Assembly: GCA_900543145.1 (NCBI GenBank)
Contig: UQPZ01000001.1
Span: forward strand, 62,001 to 126,000
Direction of reading: 5' to 3'
Length of the DNA stretch: 64,000 bases
DNA from: an uncultured Ruminococcus sp.
GTDB taxonomy: Bacteria; Bacillota; Clostridia; Oscillospirales; Ruminococcaceae
The stretch's first letter is position 1. Each line of letters starts with the position of its first letter. Of the stretch, positions 17,284-25,998 are shown piece by piece. The translations under genes were made by a program, and so were the position numbers. The notes under the pieces were generated by a model. That model did not search any database, had not been told where the DNA came from, and saw nothing but the letters and a program-made list of their open reading frames with translations.

Positions 17284-17976
17284 ATGGATTATTTTCTGAG
17301 TATTGCTTTTACGCTCGTGTTTTCTTATTTGCTAGGCAGCGTAAATTCTGCAATAACGGTATGTAAAATATGGAAGAAAGCTGATATAAGAGATTACGGT
17401 TCAAATAACGCCGGTCTTACAAATGTTCTCAGAGTATTCGGAAAGGGTCCGGCGGCGGCTACGCTTTTATTTGATTTAGCGAAAGGCGTATGTGCTGTTC
17501 TGGTATGCAGGATCATTGTAACATATGCTTTTGACGTGACCTTTTTCAACAACGATAGGTTTATCGGCTATGTAGCCGGAATTGCAGTTATGCTGGGACA
17601 TATTTTTCCGGTATTCTACGGTTTTCACGGAGGAAAAGGAGTGCTTGTTGCCGCAACTACTCTTATAGCGATTGACCCTCTGACCTGTCTTTTTGCAGTA
17701 TCTACTTTTGCTGTAGTTGTAATTATTACAAAATATGTTTCGGTAGGGTCTATTATTGCCGCTTTTTCTTATCCGCTTTTTACTATCCTTACTCAGTCGT
17801 TAAGGCATATAGACGGAGCTTGGCAGAATATGCTGATGGGGCTGGCGATAGCTTTCCTTATTACATATATGCATAAGCCTAATATTAAAAGGCTGAGAGA
17901 AGGAACTGAAAATAAATTCAGTTTCAAAAGCGCAAAAAACGATAAGACGAAGAATAAGAACGGCGGTTCAAAGTAA
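17284..17976 (+). CDS. plsY: Acyl-phosphate:glycerol-3-phosphate acyltransferase
   Basis: A 230-residue integral membrane enzyme that makes lysophosphatidic acid from acyl-phosphate and glycerol-3-phosphate. Several membrane helices are visible, with the motifs SYLLGSVNSA, DIRDYGSNNAGLTNVLRVFG, and GHIFPVFYGFHGGKGV. A basic C-terminal tail (KNDKTKNKNGG) follows the last helix. It is encoded between der and gpsA; gpsA supplies its substrate, so the two act in sequence. Confidence 0.95.
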   Translation: MDYFLSIAFTLVFSYLLGSVNSAITVCKIWKKADIRDYGSNNAGLTNVLRVFGKGPAAATLLFDLAKGVCAVLVCRIIVTYAFDVTFFNNDRFIGYVAGIAVMLGHIFPVFYGFHGGKGVLVAATTLIAIDPLTCLFAVSTFAVVVIITKYVSVGSIIAAFSYPLFTILTQSLRHIDGAWQNMLMGLAIAFLITYMHKPNIKRLREGTENKFSFKSAKNDKTKNKNGGSK

Positions 17977-17996
17977 ATAAAACGGGGGTTTGACTT

Positions 17997-19007
17997 ATGG
18001 CGGATATAGCTATACTTGGTTCGGGAGGATTCGGAATTTCACTGGCAGTTATGTGCAGCAGCGCAGGGCATACTGTTACTTTATGGTCTAAGTTTCAGGA
18101 CGAGATCGACACTATAAAAAGAACCGGAGAGTTAAAGGTAAAGCTGCCGGGAGTAAAGATTCCGGAAGCTGTTGCGCTTACGACAGATATTTCCTGCGTA
18201 AGGGGCAAGGATATGATCATTATGGGAATACCTACCGCTTTCTGCCGCAGCGTATGCGAGAGCGCGGCTGAATATGCAGATGAGTCTTCAATTATCGTAA
18301 ATACTGCTAAAGGACTGGAGGCGGGTACTCTTAAAACTATGAGTCAGGTAATGGAGGAAGCTTTTCCGCATAACAGATATGCGATACTTACTGGTCCTTC
18401 TCATGCTGAGGAGATAGCCAGGGGGATCCCTACTACGATAGTAGTAGCCTCTCCGGACCGTGAGGTTTCATATTATGTTCAGAATGCGCTTTCTAACCGT
18501 ACGTTCAGGATCTATGTAAACGACGATGTTCTCGGCTGTGAGCTGGGCGGTTCTCTAAAAAATATTATCGCTCTTGCCGCAGGAGTATGCGACGGACTTG
18601 GAATGGGCGACAATACCAAAGCGGCGCTTATGACAAGAGGGATCAGAGAAATTTCGGTTCTTGGCTCGGCAATGGGGGCTAAGCCAGAGACCTTCGGCGG
18701 ATTGAGCGGAATAGGCGATCTTATCGTTACCTGCTGTTCTATGCACAGCAGAAATAGGCGTGCAGGTATACTTATCGGTCAGGGAATATCTCCTGAAGAG
18801 GCAGTAGAGCGCGTAGGAACAGTAGAGGGTTATACCTGTACAAGAAACGCATATGAGCTGACAAAAAAAATCGGTATAGAAATGCCTATTACCGAACAGC
18901 TTTATAAGGTGCTTTTCGAGAACGGAAAGGCTATAGAAGCAATATCCGCACTTATGGACAGACCATCGAAAAACGAAACTGAATCTGAGTTTCTCGGGAA
19001 AAAGTGA
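17997..19007 (+). CDS. gpsA: Glycerol-3-phosphate dehydrogenase [NAD(P)+]
   Basis: A 336-residue enzyme reducing dihydroxyacetone phosphate to glycerol-3-phosphate for phospholipid synthesis. The N-terminal Rossmann motif is GSGGFGISLA; the family marks TGPSHAEEIARGIPTT and GGSLKNIIALAAGVCDGLGMGDNTKAAL are present, with the active-site Lys in the latter. It follows plsY by 20 bases in the same operon. Confidence 0.96.
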   Translation: MADIAILGSGGFGISLAVMCSSAGHTVTLWSKFQDEIDTIKRTGELKVKLPGVKIPEAVALTTDISCVRGKDMIIMGIPTAFCRSVCESAAEYADESSIIVNTAKGLEAGTLKTMSQVMEEAFPHNRYAILTGPSHAEEIARGIPTTIVVASPDREVSYYVQNALSNRTFRIYVNDDVLGCELGGSLKNIIALAAGVCDGLGMGDNTKAALMTRGIREISVLGSAMGAKPETFGGLSGIGDLIVTCCSMHSRNRRAGILIGQGISPEEAVERVGTVEGYTCTRNAYELTKKIGIEMPITEQLYKVLFENGKAIEAISALMDRPSKNETESEFLGKK

Positions 19008-19025
19008 TCTTACGGAGATTTTATT

Positions 19026-19421
19026 ATGGTTTATAATTTTACGCTTCATACCGATCGGGAGAATTTCTATAATATAACGAGCTATGTAAGGCAGGCTGTA
19101 ATTGAGTCGGGAGTTTCTGACGGAATCGCCGTAGTTTATTGTCCTCATACAACGGCGGGTATAACAATAAACGAAAATGCCGATCCCGACGTAGTAACTG
19201 ATCTTCTGTATGCGCTTGACAAAACATTTCCGGACAGACCTCAGTTCCGTCATGCAGAGGGTAATTCGGCGGCACATCTGAAATCCGGCTGTATCGGTGC
19301 TTCAGAAACTGTAATCATAGAGGATAACAGACTTATGCTCGGTACATGGCAGGGAATTTATTTTGCGGAATTTGACGGCCCGAGGACACGCAGATTTTTT
19401 GTAAAGATAATTAAAGGATAG
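19026..19421 (+). CDS. yjbQ: YjbQ/UPF0047 family protein (secondary thiamine-phosphate synthase type)
   Basis: A 131-residue protein of the UPF0047 family, with the signature CPHTTAGITINENADPDV and the C-terminal LMLGTWQGIYFAEFDGPRTRRF. Members show weak thiamine-phosphate synthase activity; the real role is unclear. It closes the der-plsY-gpsA operon and is followed by a strong terminator. Confidence 0.88.
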   Translation: MVYNFTLHTDRENFYNITSYVRQAVIESGVSDGIAVVYCPHTTAGITINENADPDVVTDLLYALDKTFPDRPQFRHAEGNSAAHLKSGCIGASETVIIEDNRLMLGTWQGIYFAEFDGPRTRRFFVKIIKG

Positions 19422-19429
19422 ACTTGAAA

Positions 19430-19477
19430 AGTCTTTGGGAAATAAGCTGGGCAACGGTTTATTTCACAAAGGCTTTT
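19430..19477 (+). terminator. Intrinsic terminator after yjbQ
   Basis: Long stem AGTCTTTGGGAAATAA (19430-19445) against TTATTTCACAAAGGCT (19458-19473) with one mismatch and one wobble, then TTTTTT. Confidence 0.85.
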
Positions 19478-19521
19478 TTGCTGACGGCTGCTGTTATTCT
19501 TAAAATTATTTTTAAAACTAC

Positions 19522-19550
19522 TTTACATTTGCCATTAAATATTGTATACT
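19522..19550 (+). promoter_or_regulatory. Promoter of the pyrH operon
   Basis: TTTACA (19522-19527) and TATACT (19545-19550) with a 17-base spacer, 58 bases before pyrH and after the preceding terminator. Confidence 0.65.
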
Positions 19551-19607
19551 TTTAATATGAGTAATTATGTAAAGTTTATAATCATTTTATAATAAGGAGT
19601 GCTTTTT

Positions 19608-20312
19608 ATGGAACCTAAGTACAAGCGTATTCTTCTTAAATTAAGCGGTGAGGCCCTCGCCGGAGATAAGAAAACCGGTCTTGATTACAAGGTTATGACT
19701 TCTTTCGGAGAGAGCATAAAAAAGTGTGTTGACGCAGGCGTTGAGGTAGGCATTGTTGTTGGAGGCGGCAATTTCTGGAGAGGACGTTCCAGCGGCGCTA
19801 TGGACAGAACAAGAGCCGATCATATCGGTATGCTTGCCACTGCAATGAACGCACTGGCGGTTGCAGACGCATTGGAGAACTGCGGACTTGAAGTAAGAGT
19901 TCAGACTGCAATTTCTATGCCTCAGGTAGCCGAGCCTTATATAAGAAACAAAGCAATGAGACACTTTGAAAAGGGCAGGGTAGTTATTTTCGGCTGCGGA
20001 ACAGGAAACCCGTTTTTCTCCACAGATACCGCCGCCGCTCTGAGAGCCGCCGAGATCGAAGCGGATATATTCTTTAAAGCAACTATGGTGGACGGAGTAT
20101 ACGATAAGGATCCTCACAAGTATTCCGACGCTGTAAAATACAATACGCTCAGCTTTAACGATATTTTATCAAAAAATCTTGCGGTAATGGATTCTACCGC
20201 TGCAGCTATGTGCAAGGATAACAATATACCGATCCTTGTTTTCGATCTGGCAAGGCCGGACAATATATATGACGCTTGTATGGGAGAAAATATAGGAACG
20301 GTCGTTAGATAA
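19608..20312 (+). CDS. pyrH: UMP kinase
   Basis: A 234-residue bacterial UMP kinase of the amino-acid-kinase fold, which phosphorylates UMP to UDP. Marks are RILLKLSGEALAG at the N-terminus, GGGNFWRG, DRTRADHIGMLATAMNAL and the C-terminal VFDLARPDNI. The frame opens at 19599 with a GTG that is part of the AAGGAG binding site; ATG 19608 is the real start. It heads the long operon through polC; the pairing with frr is widespread in bacteria. Confidence 0.97.
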   Translation: MEPKYKRILLKLSGEALAGDKKTGLDYKVMTSFGESIKKCVDAGVEVGIVVGGGNFWRGRSSGAMDRTRADHIGMLATAMNALAVADALENCGLEVRVQTAISMPQVAEPYIRNKAMRHFEKGRVVIFGCGTGNPFFSTDTAAALRAAEIEADIFFKATMVDGVYDKDPHKYSDAVKYNTLSFNDILSKNLAVMDSTAAAMCKDNNIPILVFDLARPDNIYDACMGENIGTVVR

Positions 20313-20382
20313 TATTATCTGAAAATCAAATACCTCTTCATCTGAAATGCATTTGCATAAATACCTGAAAGGAATGAATATT

Positions 20383-20937
20383 ATGAAAGAAATAAGAGAA
20401 AAGGCAAAGGAAAAAATGGAGAAATCAGTAAATGTAATGCTTGCGGATTTTGCGGCTGTAAGAGCCGGACGTGCAAATCCTGCGGTACTTGATAAGATAA
20501 GAGTTGATTATTACGGAGCGCCTACGCCTGTAAATCAGATGGCGGCGATCTCTGTTTCCGAAGCTCGGGTACTTGTTATTCAGCCATGGGATAAATCTAC
20601 TATCAATCAGATAGAAAAGGCTATTCAGGCGTCCGATATAGGTATAAATCCTCAGAACGACGGATCTGTATTGCGTATGACTTTCCCTCAGCTTACGGAG
20701 GAGGACAGAAAGAAGATAGTTAAGGATGTAAAGAAAGCCGGAGAGGAAACAAAAGTAGCTATTCGTTCGATAAGACGCGACGCTATGGAAAAATACAAGG
20801 CTATGAAGAAAAATAACGAGATAACCGAAGATGATCTTAAAGACTGCGAAGAGCAGATACAGAATCTCACCGATAAATATGTTAAAAAGGTTGATGCTCA
20901 CGTTTCCGAAAAGGAAGCCGAAGTGTTGTCGATTTAG
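20383..20937 (+). CDS. frr: Ribosome recycling factor
   Basis: A 184-residue two-domain protein that splits post-termination ribosomes together with EF-G. Marks are LADFAAVRAGRANPAVLDKI, VIQPWDKSTI and the long C-terminal helix region RSIRRDAMEKYKAMKKNNEITEDD. The frame extends up to 20347, but AAAGGA at 20368-20373 points to ATG 20383, giving the usual family length of about 185. Confidence 0.97.
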   Translation: MKEIREKAKEKMEKSVNVMLADFAAVRAGRANPAVLDKIRVDYYGAPTPVNQMAAISVSEARVLVIQPWDKSTINQIEKAIQASDIGINPQNDGSVLRMTFPQLTEEDRKKIVKDVKKAGEETKVAIRSIRRDAMEKYKAMKKNNEITEDDLKDCEEQIQNLTDKYVKKVDAHVSEKEAEVLSI

Positions 20938-20951
20938 TACGGTAAACTAAG

Positions 20952-21683
20952 ATGTCTGAAAATATAACAGGTATATTGGGAAGCGGAGTAAAGGTTCCTG
21001 TTCATGTCGGCGTAATTATGGACGGCAACGGAAGATGGGCTAAAAAACGGGGAATGCCCAGAAAGTACGGACACCGTGAGGGAGCGAAGAATTTCAGAAC
21101 GATCACCAGACACGCTAAAGCTATCGGAATAAAATACATTACCTTTTATGCTTTTTCAACTGAAAACTGGAAGCGCCCTGCGGACGAGGTAAACTCCATA
21201 ATGGAGCTGTTTGAAAAATATCTGGACGAGGTAAGAGATTTTATTGAAGAGAATATAAGGGTACGTTTTATCGGTGACAGATCAATGCTGAATCCCAGGC
21301 TTCAGCAGAAAATGCTGAACGTTGAGGAGGATTCAAAGCATTTTGATTCCATGACGCTTATTCTGGCTATCAATTACGGCGGAAGAGATGAAATAACCAA
21401 TGCGGTAAGGGAAATTGCGGAAGATGTAAAAAGAGGAGAACTGGATCTCGGAGATATAGATCAGCAGCTTATTCGTAGCCGCCTGTATACCAAGGAGATT
21501 CCCGATGTGGATCTTATAATCAGACCGAGCGGAGAGCAGAGGCTTTCAAACTTTCTGATTTGGCAGTCGGCTTATGCTGAATATTATTTTACCAATATAT
21601 TGTGGCCTGATTTTTCAAAGAAGGATTTTGAAAACGCTGTAATAGCCTACAGCGAGAGAAGCCGAAGATTCGGCGGAATTTGA
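20952..21683 (+). CDS. uppS: Isoprenyl transferase (undecaprenyl diphosphate synthase)
   Basis: A 243-residue cis-prenyltransferase that builds the C55 carrier for cell-wall synthesis. The catalytic motif MDGNGRWAKKRG, the YAFSTENWKRP block, NYGGRDEI and DLIIRPSGEQRLSNFL are all present. It is in the operon right before cdsA, as in most firmicutes. Confidence 0.96.
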   Translation: MSENITGILGSGVKVPVHVGVIMDGNGRWAKKRGMPRKYGHREGAKNFRTITRHAKAIGIKYITFYAFSTENWKRPADEVNSIMELFEKYLDEVRDFIEENIRVRFIGDRSMLNPRLQQKMLNVEEDSKHFDSMTLILAINYGGRDEITNAVREIAEDVKRGELDLGDIDQQLIRSRLYTKEIPDVDLIIRPSGEQRLSNFLIWQSAYAEYYFTNILWPDFSKKDFENAVIAYSERSRRFGGI

Positions 21684-21730
21684 TTTAACGGGTGTAATGC
21701 TTTTTATTGCAGAAAGGTTGGGGTTGATTA

Positions 21731-22558
21731 ATGTATACAAGAATCATTTCGGCTGCTATTGCAGTCGCGGCAGCGGTAATACTGCTCATACTTCATAATA
21801 CTTTTGTTTTTAATATTGCCATTGCTTTTATTTCAGTAGCTATTATATATGAAATATTTAAGGCTTCTAAGTTTGAGCAATATAAGATCCAGTCATATCT
21901 GTGCTACGGATATGCTTTTCTGGACGCTTTTATGCGGGTCTTTCACAGGCACGGCTGGCTGACATTTATCAATAACAGATTTTATTTCGGACTGTTTATT
22001 CTTGTAATGCTGCTGCTGTATCTGAGGTCATATAATAAATTAAAGTTTACCGAGCTGTTTTTTATGACCGGAGTAACTATGCTTATAACTTATTCCATGA
22101 ATACGCTTCTATATATGTCTTCATTCGGAAAGACGGGCGTATTTATGCTGGTGCTTACTCTTGCCGGAGCATGGCTTGCGGATTCAGGTGCGTATTTTGC
22201 GGGAACATATTTCGGAAAAACTCCGCTTTGCCCCAATATAAGTCCTAAAAAGACTGTAGAGGGAGTTATTGGCGGTGTTCTGAGCAGCGGTATCCTACTT
22301 ATTATCATAAGCCTGTTTTACGATTTTGTGCTTAAGGGCGAATCGGTCAATTACATAATGGTATTCCTTGCTGGAATAGGCTGTGCGCTTTTCGGGCTTG
22401 TGGGCGATCTTACAGCGTCGCTTATCAAGCGTCAGTGCGGAATTAAGGATTTCGGAAATATAATGCCTGGACACGGAGGAGTTCTGGATCGCTTTGACAG
22501 CGTTTTGCTTGCGGCGCCTTTTATGTATTATATGTTTACACAGGGACTTATAATTTAA
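21731..22558 (+). CDS. cdsA: Phosphatidate cytidylyltransferase
   Basis: A 275-residue polytopic membrane enzyme making CDP-diacylglycerol from phosphatidic acid and CTP. The C-terminal signature is intact: SLIKRQCGIKDFGNIMPGHGGVLDRFDS. About seven hydrophobic segments can be seen. It lies between uppS and dxr; a 150-base gap with a strong hairpin separates it from dxr. Confidence 0.94.
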   Translation: MYTRIISAAIAVAAAVILLILHNTFVFNIAIAFISVAIIYEIFKASKFEQYKIQSYLCYGYAFLDAFMRVFHRHGWLTFINNRFYFGLFILVMLLLYLRSYNKLKFTELFFMTGVTMLITYSMNTLLYMSSFGKTGVFMLVLTLAGAWLADSGAYFAGTYFGKTPLCPNISPKKTVEGVIGGVLSSGILLIIISLFYDFVLKGESVNYIMVFLAGIGCALFGLVGDLTASLIKRQCGIKDFGNIMPGHGGVLDRFDSVLLAAPFMYYMFTQGLII

Positions 22559-22580
22559 TAATATAAAACTCGGATATAAT

Positions 22581-22630
22581 AATAGGGGCGGGCAGATCAA
22601 AACGTAACGTTTTATCGGACTACCCCTATT
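22581..22630 (+). other. Large RNA hairpin between cdsA and dxr
   Basis: AATAGGGG (22581-22588) pairs with CCCCTATT (22623-22630), and inside it AAAACGT (22599-22605) pairs with ACGTTTT (22607-22613). It is followed by GAGCG, not by a T run, so it is a poor terminator; it could be an RNA-processing or stability element within the operon (inference). Confidence 0.55.
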
Positions 22631-22710
22631 GAGCGTTTAAAAAGCTTCATTCATCTGTTTCGGAATAGGTAATATTGAGAGGAGAGCAGTCCGCAGGGAC
22701 GGCAGGATTT

Positions 22711-23865
22711 ATGAAAACAATTACTGTATTAGGTTCGACCGGATCTATCGGAACACAGGCATTAGAGGTCGCAGGCAAGCATAATATTAAAGTAAAAGCT
22801 CTGGCTGCCTGTTCAAATTCAGAGCTGCTGGCTAGGCAGGCTGTAAGCTTCGGAGCGGAGTATGTATGTATTTACCGTCAGGATAAGGTCAATACTTTAA
22901 AGCAAAAGCTTGGCGGAACGAATATTAAGGTACTGAGCGGAATGGACGGATTAAAGTATATCGCGGCTCTTGACGGGGTCGATATAATGCTTAATTCTGT
23001 AGTGGGAATGGTAGGACTTGAGCCTACTCTTACCGCAATTGAGCATAAGACCGATATAGCTCTTGCGAACAAGGAAACGCTTGTCGCAGGGGGGGAGCTT
23101 GTCATCAGTTCCGCCGAGAAAAACGGAGTGAAAATATATCCTGTTGACAGTGAGCATTCGGCTATATTTCAGTGTATGCAGGGCAATAAGAAGGAGCAGG
23201 TCAGAAAAATCATACTTACCGCTTCAGGCGGCCCGTTTTTCGGGCGTAAAAAAGAGGAGCTTGAAAATGTGACGGCGGCTGACGCGCTTAAGCACCCTAA
23301 CTGGTCTATGGGCAGTAAAATTACGATAGATTCGGCTACCCTGATGAATAAGGGTCTTGAATTTATCGAGGCTATGCACCTGTTTCATTTAAAGCCTGAG
23401 CAGATAGAAATAGTAGTTCACCGTGAAAGCGTAGTTCATTCTGCGGTGGAGTATAACGACTGCTCGGTTATTGCACAGCTAGGCGTTCCCGATATGAAAA
23501 TTCCGATTCAGTATGCTCTGCTTTATCCTGAACGTACGGAATGTCCGGTAAGATCTCTTTCTCTTACCGATTACGGAACGCTTACCTTTTCAAAACCGGA
23601 TTACGATACCTTCGATTGCCTGAGAGCCTGTATAAAAGCAATCACTGTCGGAGGTACCATGCCTGCAGTAGTTAACGGTGCAAACGAGGCGACTGTTGAG
23701 AGCTTCCTCGAAGGAAAGATCGGTTTTCTCGATATAGGAAGACTGGTACTCGGCGCACTTGAAAATGTTAAGCGAGAAGAAATAAAGGATCTGAACAGTA
23801 TATTGTCGGCAGACAGAACAGCGAGAAGCTATGTGTATGAAAAAATAAGAGAAATGAAGAAATAA
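22711..23865 (+). CDS. dxr: 1-deoxy-D-xylulose 5-phosphate reductoisomerase
   Basis: A 384-residue enzyme that turns DXP into MEP using NADPH. The Rossmann motif GSTGSIGTQALEV opens the protein; LANKETLVAGG, VDSEHSAIFQ, ASGGPFF and LMNKGLEFIEA follow. The open frame extends to 22675, but homology begins at MKTITVLGSTG, so ATG 22711 is preferred although its binding site is weak. With ispG it places two MEP-pathway enzymes in this operon next to uppS. Confidence 0.95.
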   Translation: MKTITVLGSTGSIGTQALEVAGKHNIKVKALAACSNSELLARQAVSFGAEYVCIYRQDKVNTLKQKLGGTNIKVLSGMDGLKYIAALDGVDIMLNSVVGMVGLEPTLTAIEHKTDIALANKETLVAGGELVISSAEKNGVKIYPVDSEHSAIFQCMQGNKKEQVRKIILTASGGPFFGRKKEELENVTAADALKHPNWSMGSKITIDSATLMNKGLEFIEAMHLFHLKPEQIEIVVHRESVVHSAVEYNDCSVIAQLGVPDMKIPIQYALLYPERTECPVRSLSLTDYGTLTFSKPDYDTFDCLRACIKAITVGGTMPAVVNGANEATVESFLEGKIGFLDIGRLVLGALENVKREEIKDLNSILSADRTARSYVYEKIREMKK

Positions 23866-23890
23866 AATCTATAATGAAAGGCGACATTTG

Positions 23891-24931
23891 ATGAAAATTC
23901 TTTTTGCATTGATAATTTTTGAGGTAATTATTCTGATCCATGAGTTCGGACACTTTATCGTTGCTAAAAAATGCGGGGTAAAGGTAAATGAGTTTGCAAT
24001 AGGAATGGGTCCTGCGCTTCTTAAAAAGCAAAAGGGCGAAACTCTTTATGCATTAAGGCTTTTTCCGATAGGCGGATACTGTTCTATGGAGGGTGAAGAC
24101 GAGGAAAGCAGCGACAGCCGTGCTTTCTGCAGAAAATCTGTTCCTAAGAGAATGGCTATAGTTATCGCAGGGATCGTTATGAATCTTATTCTCGGATTTG
24201 TACTGCTGATAATTTATACATCGTTGTCAGCGCCCATTACTTCGACTACAGTATCTAAATTTGAAAGCGAGAATGCCAGATCTCATGTGACCGGTCTTGA
24301 AGAGGGAGATAAAATAATAAAGATCAACGGAATAAGAATTTTCACCGATATGGATATAAGCTATCAGTTTCAGAACGATAAAGACGGCGTATTTGATATG
24401 ACTGTATTAAGAAACGGGGAAAAAACCGAATTAAAGGGAGTTACTCTAGATACAGAAAATAATCTGCTTCACATTGACTTTTTAGTTGAGCCTATTGAAG
24501 CGACTCCGCTGACTGTAATTTCTCAGTCGTTCAAGCAGGGAGTAACGTATTCGAGGCTGATATATATTTCACTTGCTGACCTTGTTACCGGAAAATATTC
24601 CATCAGGGATCTGTCAGGTCCTGTCGGTATAGTCAACGTAATAGGAGATGTTATAGACAGCGAAACAGATAAAGAAACAGGAATAGACTGGCGTGCGCTT
24701 TCGGAGCAAATGCTTTCTCTGGGCGCTTTTATTACAATAAATATCGGATTGTTTAATCTGCTTCCTTTGCCTGCACTGGACGGCGGACGGCTTATTTTCC
24801 TTATAATAGAGGCTATAAGAAAGAAGCCTGTTTCTGCCGAAAGGGAAGGAATGGTGCATTTTATCGGGCTGGCGGCGCTTATGCTGCTTATGGTAATAGT
24901 TACAGTCAGCGATATTGTAAAGATTTTCTGA
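23891..24931 (+). CDS. rseP: Site-2 membrane metalloprotease RseP/RasP
   Basis: A 346-residue intramembrane zinc protease that cleaves anti-sigma factors and other single-span proteins. The zinc motif HEFGH lies in the first membrane helix, a PDZ domain in the middle (TGLEEGDKIIKINGIR), and the third zinc ligand in LLPLPALDGGRL near the C-terminus. The TTG at 23888 is less likely than ATG 23891, which has AAAGGCG upstream. Its position between dxr and ispG is typical of clostridia. Confidence 0.95.
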   Translation: MKILFALIIFEVIILIHEFGHFIVAKKCGVKVNEFAIGMGPALLKKQKGETLYALRLFPIGGYCSMEGEDEESSDSRAFCRKSVPKRMAIVIAGIVMNLILGFVLLIIYTSLSAPITSTTVSKFESENARSHVTGLEEGDKIIKINGIRIFTDMDISYQFQNDKDGVFDMTVLRNGEKTELKGVTLDTENNLLHIDFLVEPIEATPLTVISQSFKQGVTYSRLIYISLADLVTGKYSIRDLSGPVGIVNVIGDVIDSETDKETGIDWRALSEQMLSLGAFITINIGLFNLLPLPALDGGRLIFLIIEAIRKKPVSAEREGMVHFIGLAALMLLMVIVTVSDIVKIF

Positions 24932-24947
24932 CAGTGAGGTTGTATTA

Positions 24948-25988
24948 ATGAACAGACAGGTAAAATCGGTTAAGGTCGGAGATCTGACGCTTGACGGCAA
25001 AAAAATTTATATTCAGTCTATGCTGAATGTTCCGGCTTGCGATATTGAGCGTTCCGTTGAACAGGCAGTATTGCTGGAAAAGGCCGGCTGTGAGATAATC
25101 AGGGCGGCGGTTCCGGATAAGGACGCTGTCAGGCTTATTTCTGCAATAAAGAATAAAGTGAATATCCCTCTGGTCGCTGATATTCATTTTGATTACAGAC
25201 TTGCAGTCGCGGCGGCAGAGGCCGGAGCTGATAAAATACGGATAAACCCCGGAAATATAGGCTCTATGGATAAGGTCAAAGGGGTAGTAAAGGCTTGCCG
25301 CAGCAGAAATATCCCTATAAGGATAGGAGTAAACGCAGGCTCGCTTGAAAAGGATCTGCTTGCAGAATACGGTTCTCCCGTACCTGAGGCACTTGTCAGA
25401 AGCGCTATGCGTCATGTAAAAATTCTTGAGGACTGTGATTTTGAGGATATTGTTATTTCAATAAAATCGTCTAACGTGCTGAATATGATAAGCGCATACC
25501 GTATGCTCGCTCAGGAATGCGACTATCCGCTTCATCTCGGAGTAACTGAAGCCGGTACTGAAAGAATGGGCATTATAAAATCAGCTGTAGGAATAGGCTC
25601 TCTGCTTGCTGACGGGATAGGGGAGACTATACGGGTCTCTCTCACTGACGATCCGGTAAAGGAGATCTATGCGGCAAAGGATATTCTCAAGGCGTTAGGA
25701 AAAGGCGGCGGCGTTAAAATAGTTTCATGTCCGACCTGCGGAAGAACAAAAATAGATCTGATATCTCTTGCAAAAAAAGTTGAGGACGCTACAAGAGATC
25801 TGGATAAAAACATAACTGTTGCCGTAATGGGCTGTGCAGTAAACGGAATCGGAGAAGCCGGAGAAGCGGATATAGGTATTGCCGGCGGCGATGGCTGCGC
25901 AGTTTTATTCAGAAACGGGGAAAAGCTGTATAAGGTAGAGGAAAGTGAAGCGTTGGCGGCGCTTCTTTCGGAGATTGAAAAGCTGTAA
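24948..25988 (+). CDS. ispG: 4-hydroxy-3-methylbut-2-enyl-diphosphate synthase
   Basis: A 346-residue iron-sulphur enzyme of the MEP pathway, producing HMBPP from MEcPP. The TIM-barrel part includes VPLVADIHFDYRLA-type sequence and KIRINPGNIG; the cluster ligands are in SCPTCGRTKIDL and MGCAVNGIGEA. It ends 10 bases before the polC start. Confidence 0.96.
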   Translation: MNRQVKSVKVGDLTLDGKKIYIQSMLNVPACDIERSVEQAVLLEKAGCEIIRAAVPDKDAVRLISAIKNKVNIPLVADIHFDYRLAVAAAEAGADKIRINPGNIGSMDKVKGVVKACRSRNIPIRIGVNAGSLEKDLLAEYGSPVPEALVRSAMRHVKILEDCDFEDIVISIKSSNVLNMISAYRMLAQECDYPLHLGVTEAGTERMGIIKSAVGIGSLLADGIGETIRVSLTDDPVKEIYAAKDILKALGKGGGVKIVSCPTCGRTKIDLISLAKKVEDATRDLDKNITVAVMGCAVNGIGEAGEADIGIAGGDGCAVLFRNGEKLYKVEESEALAALLSEIEKL

Positions 25989-25998
25989 GGAAGTTGAA

